A DNA stretch of 64,000 nt from Bordetella bronchialis (GTDB taxonomy: Bacteria; Pseudomonadota; Gammaproteobacteria; Burkholderiales; Burkholderiaceae_B). Below, piece by piece: positions 47,933 through 57,030 of this stretch. The notes below the pieces were generated by a model, which had not been told where the DNA came from, made no database searches, and saw nothing but the letters and a program-made list of their open reading frames with translations. The DNA is taken from positions 4,588,001 to 4,652,000 of the forward strand of contig NZ_CP016170.1 in assembly GCF_001676705.1 (NCBI RefSeq), in the 5' to 3' direction. The position numbers and the translations under genes were made by a program. Within the stretch, counting starts at the first letter, position 1, and each line of letters opens with the position of its first letter.

Positions 47933-50765
47933 GCTGTTCTCCCTGCCCCAGGGGCGCATGTCCATCGGTACTCAACAACGCCTTCACTACCCGCTCCATG
48001 CGCATAAAGCGCGAACCCTTCACCAATACGGCGCGCGCGGTTGCGCCGCGCAGCGCCGTCACAATTTCTTCCACACTTTCGCAAGCCCTTGCCCCCGCGC
48101 CGAAGGCCGTCGCGGCATCGCCGGCGGCTTTTCCCAGGGTCAGGAAGAGATCGATGCCGCGCTCTCGCGCGTACTCGCCCACTTCGCGATGCATCGCCGG
48201 ACCGTTGGCGCCCACTTCGCCCATGTCCCCCAATACCAGCGCGCGCGGCGCGGGCAATTGGGCAAGCACGTCGATGGCCGCCCTGACAGAGTCCGGGTTC
48301 GCATTGTAGGTGTCATCCACCAACAAGGTTCCGTCACTCAATTGATGCCGCTGCATCCGCCCGGACACCGGGCTGAAGGCGGCCAGGGCGCGGCACGCGG
48401 AGGCCAGCGGCGCGCCGGCGGCCAGGGCGCACGCCGTCGCCGCCAACGCGTTGCGCAGATTGTGCATGCCCGGCACCGGCAGCTCCAGCATCGCTGTGCC
48501 AGCAGGTGTGACCAATTGGCACTGAGTACCCAGCGCATCGGGCCGTACCTGCTCCGCGTACACGTCCAGGCCGGCCTGCAGGCCGAAGCGCAGCACGCGC
48601 GGCGTGGCGCTCATGACGTCCCACGCGCCGGTATAGGCATCGTCGCCGGGATACACGGCATAGCCGTCGGAGGGCAGCGCGGCCAGCACGCCGCCGTTTT
48701 CCTCGGCCACCGCCTGCACCGAATGCATGAACTCCTGGTGCTCGCGCTGCGCGTTGTTGACCAGCGCCACCGTGGGCGCCGCCATGGCGGCCAGCTGGGC
48801 GATCTCGCCGGGATGATTCATGCCCAGCTCGAAGACCGCGGCCCGGTGATGCGCGCGCAAGCGCAGCAGCATCAGCGGCAGGCCGATATCGTTATTGAAG
48901 TTGCCCAGGCTCGCGAAGCGCTGTTCCGCGCCCAGCCAGTCGGCCAGGATGGCCGAGATCATCTCCTTGGTGGTGGTCTTGCCGTTGCTGCCGGCGACCG
49001 CTATCACGGGGATATCGAAACGTGCGCGCCATGCCGCGCCCATGCGGCCCAGCGCCACGCGCGTATCGCCCAGCACCAGCTGCGGCAGGCGTACGCCTTC
49101 CATCCGGCGCGCGACCACCGCGGCGACCGCGCCCTGGTCCTGCGCCTGTCCCAGGTAGTCGTGGGCGTCGAAGCGCTCTCCCACCAGGGCGATGAACAGC
49201 TGGCCCGTGGAAATAGTGCGGGTATCGGTGGACACGGCGGACACCGCCGGCAGCAGCAGGGCCAGCCGGGCCCATTCGCGGTCGTCGAAAGGCAGCTTGA
49301 CGCCGGCGACCTCCTGATAGGTCTCGTGGCCCTTGCCCGCCAGCAGCACGACGTCTTCCAACCGCGCGGACCAGATCGTCGCCATGATGGCTTTGGCGCG
49401 GTCCCGCTCGACCAGCACGGTGGCGCCATCGGCGATACCGGCGCGGATTTGCGCCAGGATCGCGGCGGGGTCCTCGCTGCGCGGATTGTCGCTGCTCAGC
49501 ACCACGCAATCCGCGCCCTGGGCCGCAATGGCGCCCATGACTGGGCGCTTGCCGGCATCCCGGTCGCCGCCGCAGCCGAACAGGCATATCAGCCGGCCGC
49601 CGCGCGCGCGCGCCACCGGCCGCAGCGCCGCCAAGGCGCGGTCCAGCGCGTCCGGCGTATGGGAATAGTCGACTACGACCATGGGGCCCGCGGCGCCGTC
49701 GGCGTCGGGCGCGGCAATGGGCGTGACGATTTCCATCCTGCCCGCCACCGGCGTGGCGGCGGCCAGTTCGCGCGCGATGTCGGACAGCGGCCAGCCCAGC
49801 GCCTGCAGCACGCCGGCCACCAGCAGCAGGTTCGACACATTGTGCTGCCCGAGCAGCCCCGTCATGATCTGCGCCTCGCCTTGCGCGGTGGCCAGCGTGA
49901 AGATCTGCCCCTGCCCCGTCACCGAGAGGTCCCGCGCATGCACATCCGCGGCGGACTGGACGCCATAGGTCAGCACGCGTTCCGGCGGCAGCGCGGCGAT
50001 CAGCCGGCCGCCGGCTTCGTCGTCGGCATTGATGACGGACTTGCTCAGGCCGGGCCACGCGAACAAGCCGGCCTTCGCGGCCTCGTAGGCCTGCATGGTG
50101 CCGTGGTAATCCAGATGGTCGCGGCTCAGATTGGTGAACGCGGCGATATCGATGCGCACGCCGTCCATGCGGCCCTGCTCGATGCCGATGGACGAGGCCT
50201 CCATCGCCACGAATTGGGCGCCTGCCTGGCGCATGCGCGCCAGCAGGCGGTGCACGGCCAGCACGTCGGGCGTGGTCAGGGCGCCGGGCAGCGCCTGCCC
50301 ATCGGGCAGCGTGGCGCCCAGCGTACCGATGGCGCCGCAGGGTTTGCCGGCATGGGTGAGCGCCTGCGCCAGCCACTGCACCGTCGAGGTCTTGCCATTG
50401 GTGCCGGTGACGGCGATCACCGCCAGCGCGGCGGAGGGCCGGCCATACCAGGTATCGGCCAAGGCCCCCAGCATGCCGCGCAGCCCGTCCACCACGCGCA
50501 GCGGCACATCGGAGCCCGGCACCGGCGGGGTGTCGCGCGGGCCTTCGACCAGGATGGCCGCCGCGCCGCGCGCGATCGCCTGCTGTATATAGAGTGTGCC
50601 GTCGCTGGCGCGTCCGCGGCAGGCGACGAACACGTCGCCCGCGCATATCTCGCGCGAGTCCAGGCGCAGATCGGCCGCGGCCGCGACGTGGGCACGCAAC
50701 CATGACACGACGCCGTCCGCATCGGACGGCGTCGTGACGGGGAAATCCACGGTCGTGGCGTTCAT
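47922..50765 (-). CDS. murEF: Natural MurE-MurF fusion: meso-A2pm and D-Ala-D-Ala adding ligases in one chain
   Basis: 947 residues in one uninterrupted frame. Residues about 1-500 are Mur[20 protein letters not shown] (Walker A), [13 protein letters not shown] and [14 protein letters not shown], whose DNPR selects meso-diaminopimelate. From about residue 508 follows Mur[39 protein letters not shown] (second Walker A), [11 protein letters not shown] and [18 protein letters not shown]. MurF lacks most of its usual first 20-25 residues, so the domains are joined tightly with no linker. This should couple two consecutive steps. Fused murE-murF is known in Bordetella. The start overlaps ftsI by four bases and the end overlaps mraY by 11. 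Confidence 0.96.
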   Translation of the reverse strand: MNATTVDFPVTTPSDADGVVSWLRAHVAAAADLRLDSREICAGDVFVACRGRASDGTLYIQQAIARGAAAILVEGPRDTPPVPGSDVPLRVVDGLRGMLGALADTWYGRPSAALAVIAVTGTNGKTSTVQWLAQALTHAGKPCGAIGTLGATLPDGQALPGALTTPDVLAVHRLLARMRQAGAQFVAMEASSIGIEQGRMDGVRIDIAAFTNLSRDHLDYHGTMQAYEAAKAGLFAWPGLSKSVINADDEAGGRLIAALPPERVLTYGVQSAADVHARDLSVTGQGQIFTLATAQGEAQIMTGLLGQHNVSNLLLVAGVLQALGWPLSDIARELAAATPVAGRMEIVTPIAAPDADGAAGPMVVVDYSHTPDALDRALAALRPVARARGGRLICLFGCGGDRDAGKRPVMGAIAAQGADCVVLSSDNPRSEDPAAILAQIRAGIADGATVLVERDRAKAIMATIWSARLEDVVLLAGKGHETYQEVAGVKLPFDDREWARLALLLPAVSAVSTDTRTISTGQLFIALVGERFDAHDYLGQAQDQGAVAAVVARRMEGVRLPQLVLGDTRVALGRMGAAWRARFDIPVIAVAGSNGKTTTKEMISAILADWLGAEQRFASLGNFNNDIGLPLMLLRLRAHHRAAVFELGMNHPGEIAQLAAMAAPTVALVNNAQREHQEFMHSVQAVAEENGGVLAALPSDGYAVYPGDDAYTGAWDVMSATPRVLRFGLQAGLDVYAEQVRPDALGTQCQLVTPAGTAMLELPVPGMHNLRNALAATACALAAGAPLASACRALAAFSPVSGRMQRHQLSDGTLLVDDTYNANPDSVRAAIDVLAQLPAPRALVLGDMGEVGANGPAMHREVGEYARERGIDLFLTLGKAAGDAATAFGAGARACESVEEIVTALRGATARAVLVKGSRFMRMERVVKALLSTDGHAPLGQGEQHAA

Positions 50766-52492
50766 CTCGTCGGCTCCTGCAAGCCCGCCACCACGGTGGA
50801 CTCGAAAGGAGCGTCGGGTTGAACATTCATCAGCCGCAGCGTGCCGCCGACGATGGTCGAGAACACAGGGGCTGCCACCGCGCCACCATAGTAGCCCCCG
50901 GTCTGGGGCTCGTCGATGGTGACGGCCACCACAATGCGCGGATCCGAAACCGGCGCGAAACCGACGAAGGAGCTGCGATAGCGGCTGGTGCTGTACTTGC
51001 CGTCGACGATCTTGCGCGCGGTACCGCTTTTACCGGCCACGCGGTAGCCCTGGACCTGGGCCAGCTTGGCCCCATCCGGCCCCGCCGCCGCTTCCAGGAA
51101 ACCACGGATGAGCGCCGCGATCTTGGGCGGATACACCTTGACGCTGGTCGGCTCGCTGTCGCGCTTGACCAGGGTCAACGACACCATATCGCCGTCGCGG
51201 GCGAATACCGTATAGGCCCGCGCCATCTGCAGCAGCGACACGGAAAGGCCGTAGCCATAGGCCATGGTGGCTTTTTCGATCAGGCGCCAGCGCTCCCATG
51301 GCCGCAGGCGTCCGGGCGCGGCGCCCGGGAAACCCAGCTGCGGCGCCTGGCCCAGTCCCAGTTCGGTAAAGCGGTCCCACATCTCGCGCGGCTCGAGCTT
51401 CTCGGAAATCAGGGTCATGCCGATATTGCTGGAGCGGCGCAGCACGTCGGCCACGTTGATGGTGCCGTTGCGGCTGACATCGCTGATGGTCGAACCCTGG
51501 TAGCGAAAGTGGCCATTGCCCGTATCGAACATGGTGGACGTCGTGATGCGCCCCAGGTCCAGCGCCAGCGCGGCGGTGAACGGCTTCATGATGGAGCCGG
51601 GCTCGAAGGTATCCGTGATGGCCTGGTTGCGCAGCGCATCCGAATCCAGCGAACTGCGGTCGCCCGGATCGTAGGTGGGCAGGCTGGCCATGCTGAGGAT
51701 TTCGCCGGTCCGCGAATCCAGCACGACGGCCGCCGCGCCGCGCGCGTGATGGAGCGCGATCGCGTCGCTGAGCGCCTTGTACACCAGGTACTGCACGCGC
51801 GTATCGACGGACAGGCGCAGGTCCTTGCCGTTGACGGGCTCCGTCACGGCCTGGACGTCCTCGATCACGCGGCCAAGCCGGTCCTTGATCACGCGGCGGG
51901 TGCCCGGGCGTCCGGACAGGAGCTTATTGAAGGCCAGCTCCACGCCTTCCTGGCCCTGGTCTTCTACATTGGTAAAGCCCACCACGTGGGCCATGACCTC
52001 GCCTTCCGGATAGTAGCGGCGCGTTTCCGGCTGCTGGTGGATGCCCGGCACGCCCAGTTGCTTGACCTTGTCGGCGATCTCCATCGGCACCTGGCGCTTC
52101 AGGTATACGAAGTTCTTGTCCTCGTCGGCCAGACGTTTGCCGAGGTCGGCAGTGGGCATATCGAGCAGCTTGCCCAGGGCGGCCAACTGCTGGGGCGAGG
52201 CCGAGCGGGCATCGTCCGGAATGGCCCAGATGGCGCGCGCCGGGACGCTGGACGCCAGCACGACGTTGTTGCGATCGAGGATCTTGCCGCGCGTGGCGGC
52301 CAGCGTCAGGGTGCGCTCGTAGCGCCGCTCGCCCTGCTGCTGGAGAAAGTCGGTCGTGATGCCCTGCAGGAAAAGCGCGCGCGCGGCCAGGGTGCCGAAG
52401 CCCAGGAAGAGCAGGATCAGGACCAGGCGGGACCGCCAGGCCGGCAATTGCCCGCGCAGCACGGGACTGTTGAAAAAAGGCAGCCGCTTCAC
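50762..52492 (-). CDS. ftsI: Septal transpeptidase FtsI (PBP3)
   Basis: 576 residues: cytoplasmic tail, membrane helix at about 22-42 (LVLILLFLGFGTLAARALF), a non-catalytic pedestal domain (RGKILDRNNVVLASSVPA) and a transpeptidase domain with SxxK in TFEPGSIMKPF, SxN in RRSSNIGMTL and KSG in RVAGKSGTARKI. It cross-links septal peptidoglycan and works with FtsW, encoded four genes downstream. Start overlaps ftsL as ATGA and its stop overlaps murEF as ATGA. The sequence looks like a normal PBP3. Confidence 0.97.
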   Translation of the reverse strand: MKRLPFFNSPVLRGQLPAWRSRLVLILLFLGFGTLAARALFLQGITTDFLQQQGERRYERTLTLAATRGKILDRNNVVLASSVPARAIWAIPDDARSASPQQLAALGKLLDMPTADLGKRLADEDKNFVYLKRQVPMEIADKVKQLGVPGIHQQPETRRYYPEGEVMAHVVGFTNVEDQGQEGVELAFNKLLSGRPGTRRVIKDRLGRVIEDVQAVTEPVNGKDLRLSVDTRVQYLVYKALSDAIALHHARGAAAVVLDSRTGEILSMASLPTYDPGDRSSLDSDALRNQAITDTFEPGSIMKPFTAALALDLGRITTSTMFDTGNGHFRYQGSTISDVSRNGTINVADVLRRSSNIGMTLISEKLEPREMWDRFTELGLGQAPQLGFPGAAPGRLRPWERWRLIEKATMAYGYGLSVSLLQMARAYTVFARDGDMVSLTLVKRDSEPTSVKVYPPKIAALIRGFLEAAAGPDGAKLAQVQGYRVAGKSGTARKIVDGKYSTSRYRSSFVGFAPVSDPRIVVAVTIDEPQTGGYYGGAVAAPVFSTIVGGTLRLMNVQPDAPFESTVVAGLQEPTR

Positions 52493-52773
52493 TGGGTGCC
52501 TCCGGCCGCCTGGGGCTGGTTGAGATAGAGCGTCCGGTCAGGCACGATGGGAATCATCTTCAGGTCTTCGCGCGCGGCGCGATCCACGCGCGCGTTGCGG
52601 GCGAGTTCGGCGCGGTCCAGCTGCAGCCGCCGCCAATCGTTGTCCAGGTCGCGGGCCTGGGCCTGCGCGCGGTCGAAATCGATGAACAACTGGCGCGCCT
52701 GATAGCGGCTGGTGACCAGCGAAATGGCGCAGGACATGAGCACCACGGCCAGGAGCAGACTGAGGCGGCCCAT
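52489..52773 (-). CDS. ftsL: Cell division protein FtsL
   Basis: 94 residues: a short N-terminus, one membrane helix at about 3-22 (LSLLLAVVLMSCAISLVTSR) and a periplasmic leucine-zipper-like coiled coil (about 28-65, FDRAQAQARDLDNDWRRLQL). It forms a complex with FtsB and FtsQ. Identity rests on size, topology and position between rsmH and ftsI, since sequence conservation in this family is low. Its start overlaps the rsmH stop by one base (TGATG). Confidence 0.93.
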   Translation of the reverse strand: MGRLSLLLAVVLMSCAISLVTSRYQARQLFIDFDRAQAQARDLDNDWRRLQLDRAELARNARVDRAAREDLKMIPIVPDRTLYLNQPQAAGGTQ

Positions 52774-53852
52774 CAGTGCCTCCCTTTGCCTGCACGGCGC
52801 GTACGCGCCGCGGCCAGAGGATCGATGCCGGCGAAAGCGGCGCCGCCGCCGGCCGGCAGCGCGACGGCGGTGCGCTCGGCGACGCGCAGGACGGCGGAGC
52901 GCGCGCGAGGATTCAGCGCGGTCTCATCGGCATCGGCCAGCACGCGCGCCAGCGAGCGCAACAGGGGCTGCGGCATTTCGCTCTCGCGCAGCGGCAGGCG
53001 CGAATGCGCCGCTCCCGGCCGCGCGGCCGCCGCGATGAACTGCTTGACCATGCGGTCTTCGAGCGAATGAAAGCTGATCACCGCCAACCTCCCCATCGGC
53101 GCGAGCAGATCTAGAGCTGACGCGAGGGCGCGTGAGAGTTCTTCGAGTTCCCGATTGAGGTAAATCCGTAAAGCCTGAAAGGTGCGCGTGGCCGGATGCT
53201 GCCCCTTTTCGCGCGTGCGGACGGCGCCTGCGACGAGCTCGGCAAGCTCGAGCGTGGTGCGCAGCGGCCCTGTTGCGCGGCGAGCTGCAATCGTTTTTGC
53301 AATCTGAAAAGCAAACCGTTCTTCGCCATATTCCGCAATGACCTCCCGCATTTCATCCACACTGGCCTGGGCCAGCCATTCCGCGGCCGTGGGGCCGCGC
53401 GTCGTATCCATGCGCATATCGAGCGGGCCTTCGCGCATGAAAGAAAACCCCCGCCCGGCGTCGTCCAGCTGGGGAGACGAAACTCCCAGGTCCAGCATGA
53501 CGCCGTCCACCTTGTGCACGCCCAGATCGGCCAGGGCCTCGCGCATGGTCGCGAAGCCATCGTGCACCACCGTCACGCGAGCGTCGCTGGCGGCCAGCTG
53601 GCCTGCCACCGCGATCGCGGCCGGGTCCTTGTCGAACACCACCAGACGGGCCTTGGGCGACAGCCGTTGCAGCAAAGCGCTGGAATGGCCGCCGCGACCG
53701 AATGTCCCATCGACATAGACGCCTTCCAGGCGGCGCTGTGCGTCGGCGGCATCGTCCCCGCTGCGGCCGGCGGCTTTGCGGCTGCCGAAATTCGGCAACA
53801 ACAAGGCATCCACCGTCGGCGCCAGCAGCACGGGCCGATGTTCGAGTTCCAT
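52773..53852 (-). CDS. rsmH: 16S rRNA m4C1402 methyltransferase RsmH
   Basis: 359 residues, longer than the Escherichia coli protein because of an insert near residue 20-45 ([20 protein letters not shown]). Motifs: [31 protein letters not shown] (SAM loop), [20 protein letters not shown] and [15 protein letters not shown]. It methylates C1402 of 16S rRNA. It begins seven bases after mraZ; its last base is shared with ftsL. Confidence 0.96.
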   Translation of the reverse strand: MELEHRPVLLAPTVDALLLPNFGSRKAAGRSGDDAADAQRRLEGVYVDGTFGRGGHSSALLQRLSPKARLVVFDKDPAAIAVAGQLAASDARVTVVHDGFATMREALADLGVHKVDGVMLDLGVSSPQLDDAGRGFSFMREGPLDMRMDTTRGPTAAEWLAQASVDEMREVIAEYGEERFAFQIAKTIAARRATGPLRTTLELAELVAGAVRTREKGQHPATRTFQALRIYLNRELEELSRALASALDLLAPMGRLAVISFHSLEDRMVKQFIAAAARPGAAHSRLPLRESEMPQPLLRSLARVLADADETALNPRARSAVLRVAERTAVALPAGGGAAFAGIDPLAAARTRRAGKGRH

Positions 53853-53859
53853 AGCGGTT

Positions 53860-54288
53860 TCAGAACGAAAACTGATTCAGCACTTCCGGCATCCCCTGGG
53901 CCAGGTCTTCGGCCTCGCGGCGGGCCAGGGAAGCGGCATCCCACAGCTCGAAGTGCGCGCCCATGCCGAGCAGCATCACTTCTCGCGTCATTCCTGCGGC
54001 ATTGCGCAGTTCGGGGGCGATCAGGATGCGGCCGGATCCGTCCAGCTCGACATCCTGGGCATTGCCCAACAGCAGCCGCTGCAAGGCCCGGGCGGACATG
54101 GGCAGCGCGGCGATTGCCTCGCGCTTCTTCTCCCATTCCTGGCGCGGGTAGAGCAGCAGGCAGCCGTCCGGGTGGCGGGTCAGCGTCAGCCGGCCCTCTG
54201 CCTGGGCGACCAGGGCGTCACGATGCCGGGTCGGAATCGAGATCCGCCCCTTTGCATCCAGCGTGAGCGCGCTGCTTCCCTGGAACAC
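53860..54288 (-). CDS. mraZ: Transcriptional regulator MraZ
   Basis: 142 residues of two AbrB-like repeats ([20 protein letters not shown], and [19 protein letters not shown]). MraZ binds TGGG-type repeats before its own gene and represses the dcw operon. I chose the GTG at 54288: it has AGGAGG-like spacing and gives [14 protein letters not shown]; the ATG four bases upstream is out of frame. A promoter with phased repeats is present (54330-54358). Confidence 0.95.
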   Translation of the reverse strand: MFQGSSALTLDAKGRISIPTRHRDALVAQAEGRLTLTRHPDGCLLLYPRQEWEKKREAIAALPMSARALQRLLLGNAQDVELDGSGRILIAPELRNAAGMTREVMLLGMGAHFELWDAASLARREAEDLAQGMPEVLNQFSF

Positions 54289-54295
54289 CCATTCC

Positions 54296-54330
54296 TCCCA
54301 CTTAATTGCACAAAAACCTACTTTTTCCCA
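54296..54330 (-). promoter_or_regulatory. Phased MraZ-type repeats upstream of mraZ
   Basis: On the minus strand TGGGA (54326-54330), TAGGT (54316-54320), TGCAA (54306-54310) and TGGGA (54296-54300) recur every 10 bases; the first and last match the TGGGN box and the middle two are degenerate. The first box abuts the promoter -10 and the last lies in the ribosome-binding site region. This is the position of the autoregulatory boxes described for mraZ in Escherichia coli. Confidence 0.6.
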
Positions 54331-54358
54331 CTCTACGGGAAGGGAAACCCGCGGTCAA
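54330..54358 (-). promoter_or_regulatory. Putative promoter of the dcw cluster
   Basis: TTGACC (5 of 6), 17-base spacer, TAGAGT (4 of 6) on the minus strand. The start would be near 54323, giving a 35-base leader to mraZ. Confidence 0.6.
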
Positions 54359-54425
54359 GCAACCGGACACAATTTTTTCAATGACAACAAGGACTTAGAC
54401 GTCACCGTTGAAAACGTAAAATAAA

Positions 54426-54449
54426 AACCCCCTGATAAATCAGGGGGTT
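54426..54449 (-). terminator. Intrinsic terminator after rnpB
   Basis: An 11-base stem (AACCCCCTGAT with ATCAGGGGGTT, two-base loop at its tip) followed on the minus strand by T-rich TTTATTTT. It lies about 80 bases after the RNase P RNA 3' end and isolates it from the mraZ promoter. Confidence 0.85.
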
Positions 54450-54530
54450 GCAAAATGATCTAAAAGTCCTACCTGAGCCTTCGCGGCGAGGAGCGTCCCG
54501 GCGCGACGAATTCTGCCCCCAAGGAGGGGC

Positions 54531-54938
54531 AAGACGGATCTATAGGCCGGATTCTGTACACCGGGGGAACCCCGGCGGGCAATCATTCCTCTGGCCCGGC
54601 CATTACTGGCCGGATCTAGCCATCTACCCGCATGCTCGGACGAGCCGCCCTTTCCGGTCCGGGGACCGTGCGCATGCCTATTTGATGTTGCTCCCGGTAG
54701 AGGTTGCCGCGTTTCACCCTGCGACGCCGCGCCCCGCGGAGGAGGCGCGCGGCACGGAAGTGGCCGTGCCTGTGCGCGGAAAACCGCGCCCGCTTCGCAG
54801 ACTCGTCTCTGTGGCCCTGTTCCTCGGGAATGCGCCGGCAAGCCGCCGCACGCCCGGACGGCCGTTAGCCGCTACCGCGCCCTGTGGAGTCCGGACCTTC
54901 CTCGATGCCTTCGCACCGCGATTGCCCGACCCGTCTTG
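54531..54938 (-). ncRNA. rnpB: RNase P RNA (bacterial class A)
   Basis: About 408 nt on the minus strand, the catalytic RNA of RNase P that matures tRNA 5' ends. Visible conserved elements, read on that strand: GAGGAAGGTCCGGACTCCAC near the 5' end, AGGGTGAAACGCGGCAACCT in the middle, CAAATAGG, and ACAGAATCCGGCCTAT close to the 3' end. The P1 stem is formed by AAGACGGGTC at 54928-54937 and GATCCGTCTT at 54531-54540. Position between an intrinsic terminator and the mraZ promoter is unusual but clean. No protein frame in this region should be annotated. Confidence 0.95.
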
Positions 54939-54946
54939 CAAACTGC

Positions 54947-54952
54947 ATTTTA
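54947..54952 (-). promoter_or_regulatory. -10 element of rnpB
   Basis: TAAAAT on the minus strand, seven to ten bases before the inferred 5' end of the RNase P RNA. A good -35 hexamer was not recognised. Confidence 0.5.
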
Positions 54953-55074
54953 GACCAGCGACGAAATGGATGCCTCGGGATTGCCCGGCGGCCACGGAAA
55001 GCCCAGGCCGGAATCGCGCGCGGCCCTGGCGCCAGGCCGCTTCCCACCCACCGAATGCCGGGCGGCCGGAAAGG

Positions 55075-55100
55075 GAGACGCCCGGCGAACCGGGCGTCTC
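55075..55100 (-). terminator. Stem-loop after the phosphoesterase gene
   Basis: An 11-base perfect stem (GAGACGCCCGG with CCGGGCGTCTC) closed on the minus-strand transcript by a TTCG tetraloop, about 24 bases after the stop. It is followed by CCTTTCC rather than a full T-run, so a moderately efficient terminator is likely. Confidence 0.7.
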
Positions 55101-55123
55101 TTCCGCTTTCCGGCGTGGGCGGA

Positions 55124-56830
55124 TCAGCTCAGCGTCGGATCCAGCACTTCGCTCAGGTCACCCTGGTCCGTGCCCGTGTTCTGCTTCAGCGCGTTGCGGC
55201 GCGTCGTAATGCCGGGCAATTCGGGCAGCGACCAGCGGCGCGTGATGAAGCGCAGGATGGACGTGGTATCGAGCATCGTGTGATCGACATAGCCCTTGCG
55301 TACCGTGGGCCCGACCACGATGGTCGGAACGCGCGAGCCCGGGCCGAAGCGGTCGCCCTTGGGCGGCGCGATATGGTCCCAGAGACCGCCGTTTTCGTCA
55401 TAGGTGATGATGACCAGCATGTGGGGCCACTGCGGGCTCTTCTCCAGCTCGGCCACAATGTCGGCGATGGCCTGGTCGCCGCGCAGCACGTCGGCGTAGC
55501 CGTTGTGCTCGTTCAGATTGCCGACAGGCTTGTAGAACGCGACGGGCGGCAGCTTGCCGGCGCGGATGTCGGCGATGAAGTTCTCGCCGTTTATGCCGGC
55601 GTCCTTCAGGTGCTCGGTGCGTTGCGCGACGCCGTCCGGCGTCGTGGGGTCGAAGCGCTTGAAGTAATTGAAGGGCTGGTGATGGAACTGGAAGTTCACG
55701 AAGGGCTGGCCGTTGCCTTGCAAGGCGGTACCCGTATAGTCGGAGCCCGTCCAGCCGGCCGGGTTGGTCGAGCGCGCCGTCTGGAAGGCCCAGCCGCCGC
55801 TGTACCAGGCCCACTCCACGCCCTTCTGGCTCAACAGGTCGCCGATATTGGATTGGGTTTGCGGCGGCACCGTGGTGGCGTTGGCGGGGTCGGCCAGCAG
55901 GCCGGCCGTCACGCCCTGGGCGTTCGGCGCCGGCTTGTTGCCGCTGGGCTGGTAAGGGGGCTGCATCGTATTGATGCCGAAGCCGTCGGGCGTAATCGTG
56001 GCGCTGCTGGTCACGAAGATGGCCGTGGCCGGGCCGCTCAACGCGGAGTCGGCGCCCGGCGCGGCCGGATTCACCGCCAGATGCGAACCCTGGGGACCAT
56101 CCGACAGGGTGGCCACCTTCCCCTGGTTGGTGGCGGTGATCGGCACGACGGGCGGCGTGGCGGCGATCAGGTACTGGTGGTTCAGGAAGGAGCCGCCGAA
56201 GGCGCCCATGAAGAAGTGATCCGCCATCGCGTACTTCTGCGCCACCTTCCACAGCGGCAGCGTATTGGCGTTGCCCGTGAAGTGGCCCATGACAAGACCG
56301 CCGGCGCTATCGGCCCAGGCGACGAACTGGTCATTCTTGCCGCCGTCGATCTGCATCTGGTTCTGGTAGAAGTTATGCCAGAGGTCCGCGTTCACCGCCT
56401 TCAGGTCGACGCCGGGATAGGTCTCGTTGATGGAGAACGGCTTGTTCGCCATTCCCTGCGTCTGGGACGTGGTCACCACCGGCACGCTGGGATCGAACTG
56501 CGCCTTCGCATTGGTCAGGCCGGCCCATACGGGCGGCAGCGCGGCCAGCACGGTCTTGCCGTCGCGGTCGACCTGCGGCAGGTAGCTGGCCGTCGCCAAG
56601 GGGCTGTCCACACCCGGGAAATCGCTGTACAGGTTATCGAAGCTGCGGTTCTCCGCGTAGATGACGACGACGTTCTGGATGTTGTCGACCGCGCGGTCCT
56701 CCGCGCGCGCGCCCCGGTCCGATGCGCCATCCCCACCATCGCCTCCACAGGCGGCGAGTGAGACCAGAATTGCGATCGCGGCCAGCGGCCTTAGCGACGA
56801 AATGCACATCGTGCGGAGAATCGGCTTCAT
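55124..56830 (-). CDS. Lipoprotein phosphoesterase/acid phosphatase (AcpA-type, phospholipase C family)
   Basis: 568 residues with a lipoprotein signal peptide (LRPLAAIAILVSLAAC, Cys at about 29, followed by GGDGGDG), so it should be lipid anchored. The catalytic start NVVVIYAENRSFDNLYSDFPG split around the ENRSFD metal motif, GGSFLNHQYLIAATPP and MLVIITYDENGGLWDHIAPP place it in the phosphoesterase family of bacterial phospholipase C and AcpA. It should hydrolyse phosphomonoesters or phospholipid head groups outside the cytoplasm. The ATG at 56830 is chosen to place the signal peptide. It is divergent from the di-haem peroxidase (200-base spacer with a GTGAAGCTTCAC palindrome). Confidence 0.87.
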   Translation of the reverse strand: MKPILRTMCISSLRPLAAIAILVSLAACGGDGGDGASDRGARAEDRAVDNIQNVVVIYAENRSFDNLYSDFPGVDSPLATASYLPQVDRDGKTVLAALPPVWAGLTNAKAQFDPSVPVVTTSQTQGMANKPFSINETYPGVDLKAVNADLWHNFYQNQMQIDGGKNDQFVAWADSAGGLVMGHFTGNANTLPLWKVAQKYAMADHFFMGAFGGSFLNHQYLIAATPPVVPITATNQGKVATLSDGPQGSHLAVNPAAPGADSALSGPATAIFVTSSATITPDGFGINTMQPPYQPSGNKPAPNAQGVTAGLLADPANATTVPPQTQSNIGDLLSQKGVEWAWYSGGWAFQTARSTNPAGWTGSDYTGTALQGNGQPFVNFQFHHQPFNYFKRFDPTTPDGVAQRTEHLKDAGINGENFIADIRAGKLPPVAFYKPVGNLNEHNGYADVLRGDQAIADIVAELEKSPQWPHMLVIITYDENGGLWDHIAPPKGDRFGPGSRVPTIVVGPTVRKGYVDHTMLDTTSILRFITRRWSLPELPGITTRRNALKQNTGTDQGDLSEVLDPTLS

Positions 56831-56900
56831 ACCGGAATGGTTCCTCTGGCAGTGACAGGAGCAAGGTGTCGCCATCCTCGGCCACTACGATGTGAACTTC

Positions 56901-56912
56901 GTGAAGCTTCAC
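56901..56912. promoter_or_regulatory. Perfect 12-bp palindrome in the phosphoesterase/peroxidase spacer
   Basis: GTGAAGCTTCAC lies 70 bases from the phosphoesterase start and 119 bases from the peroxidase start. TGAACTGA is also repeated at 56919-56926 and 56970-56977. Either could bind a shared regulator. Confidence 0.35.
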
Positions 56913-57030
56913 TGACCATGAACTGAAAGTCGTCGCGTCGCATTCAGCAAGGGGTCAGCGCCTTTTCCCTGAACTGACATATCGCGTTGCTAGCCTCGTC
57001 GGGCGTGTCCATCATCGTTCGCCTGGCCCC

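Noticed and set aside
47793..50705. 970-codon plus-strand frame opposite murEF
   Set aside because: Same kind of antisense shadow, repetitive Arg/Gly/His/Gln composition and no recognisable domain.
54448..55209. 253-codon frame over the rnpB region
   Set aside because: It lies on the RNase P RNA gene, whose conserved elements and pairing are clear.
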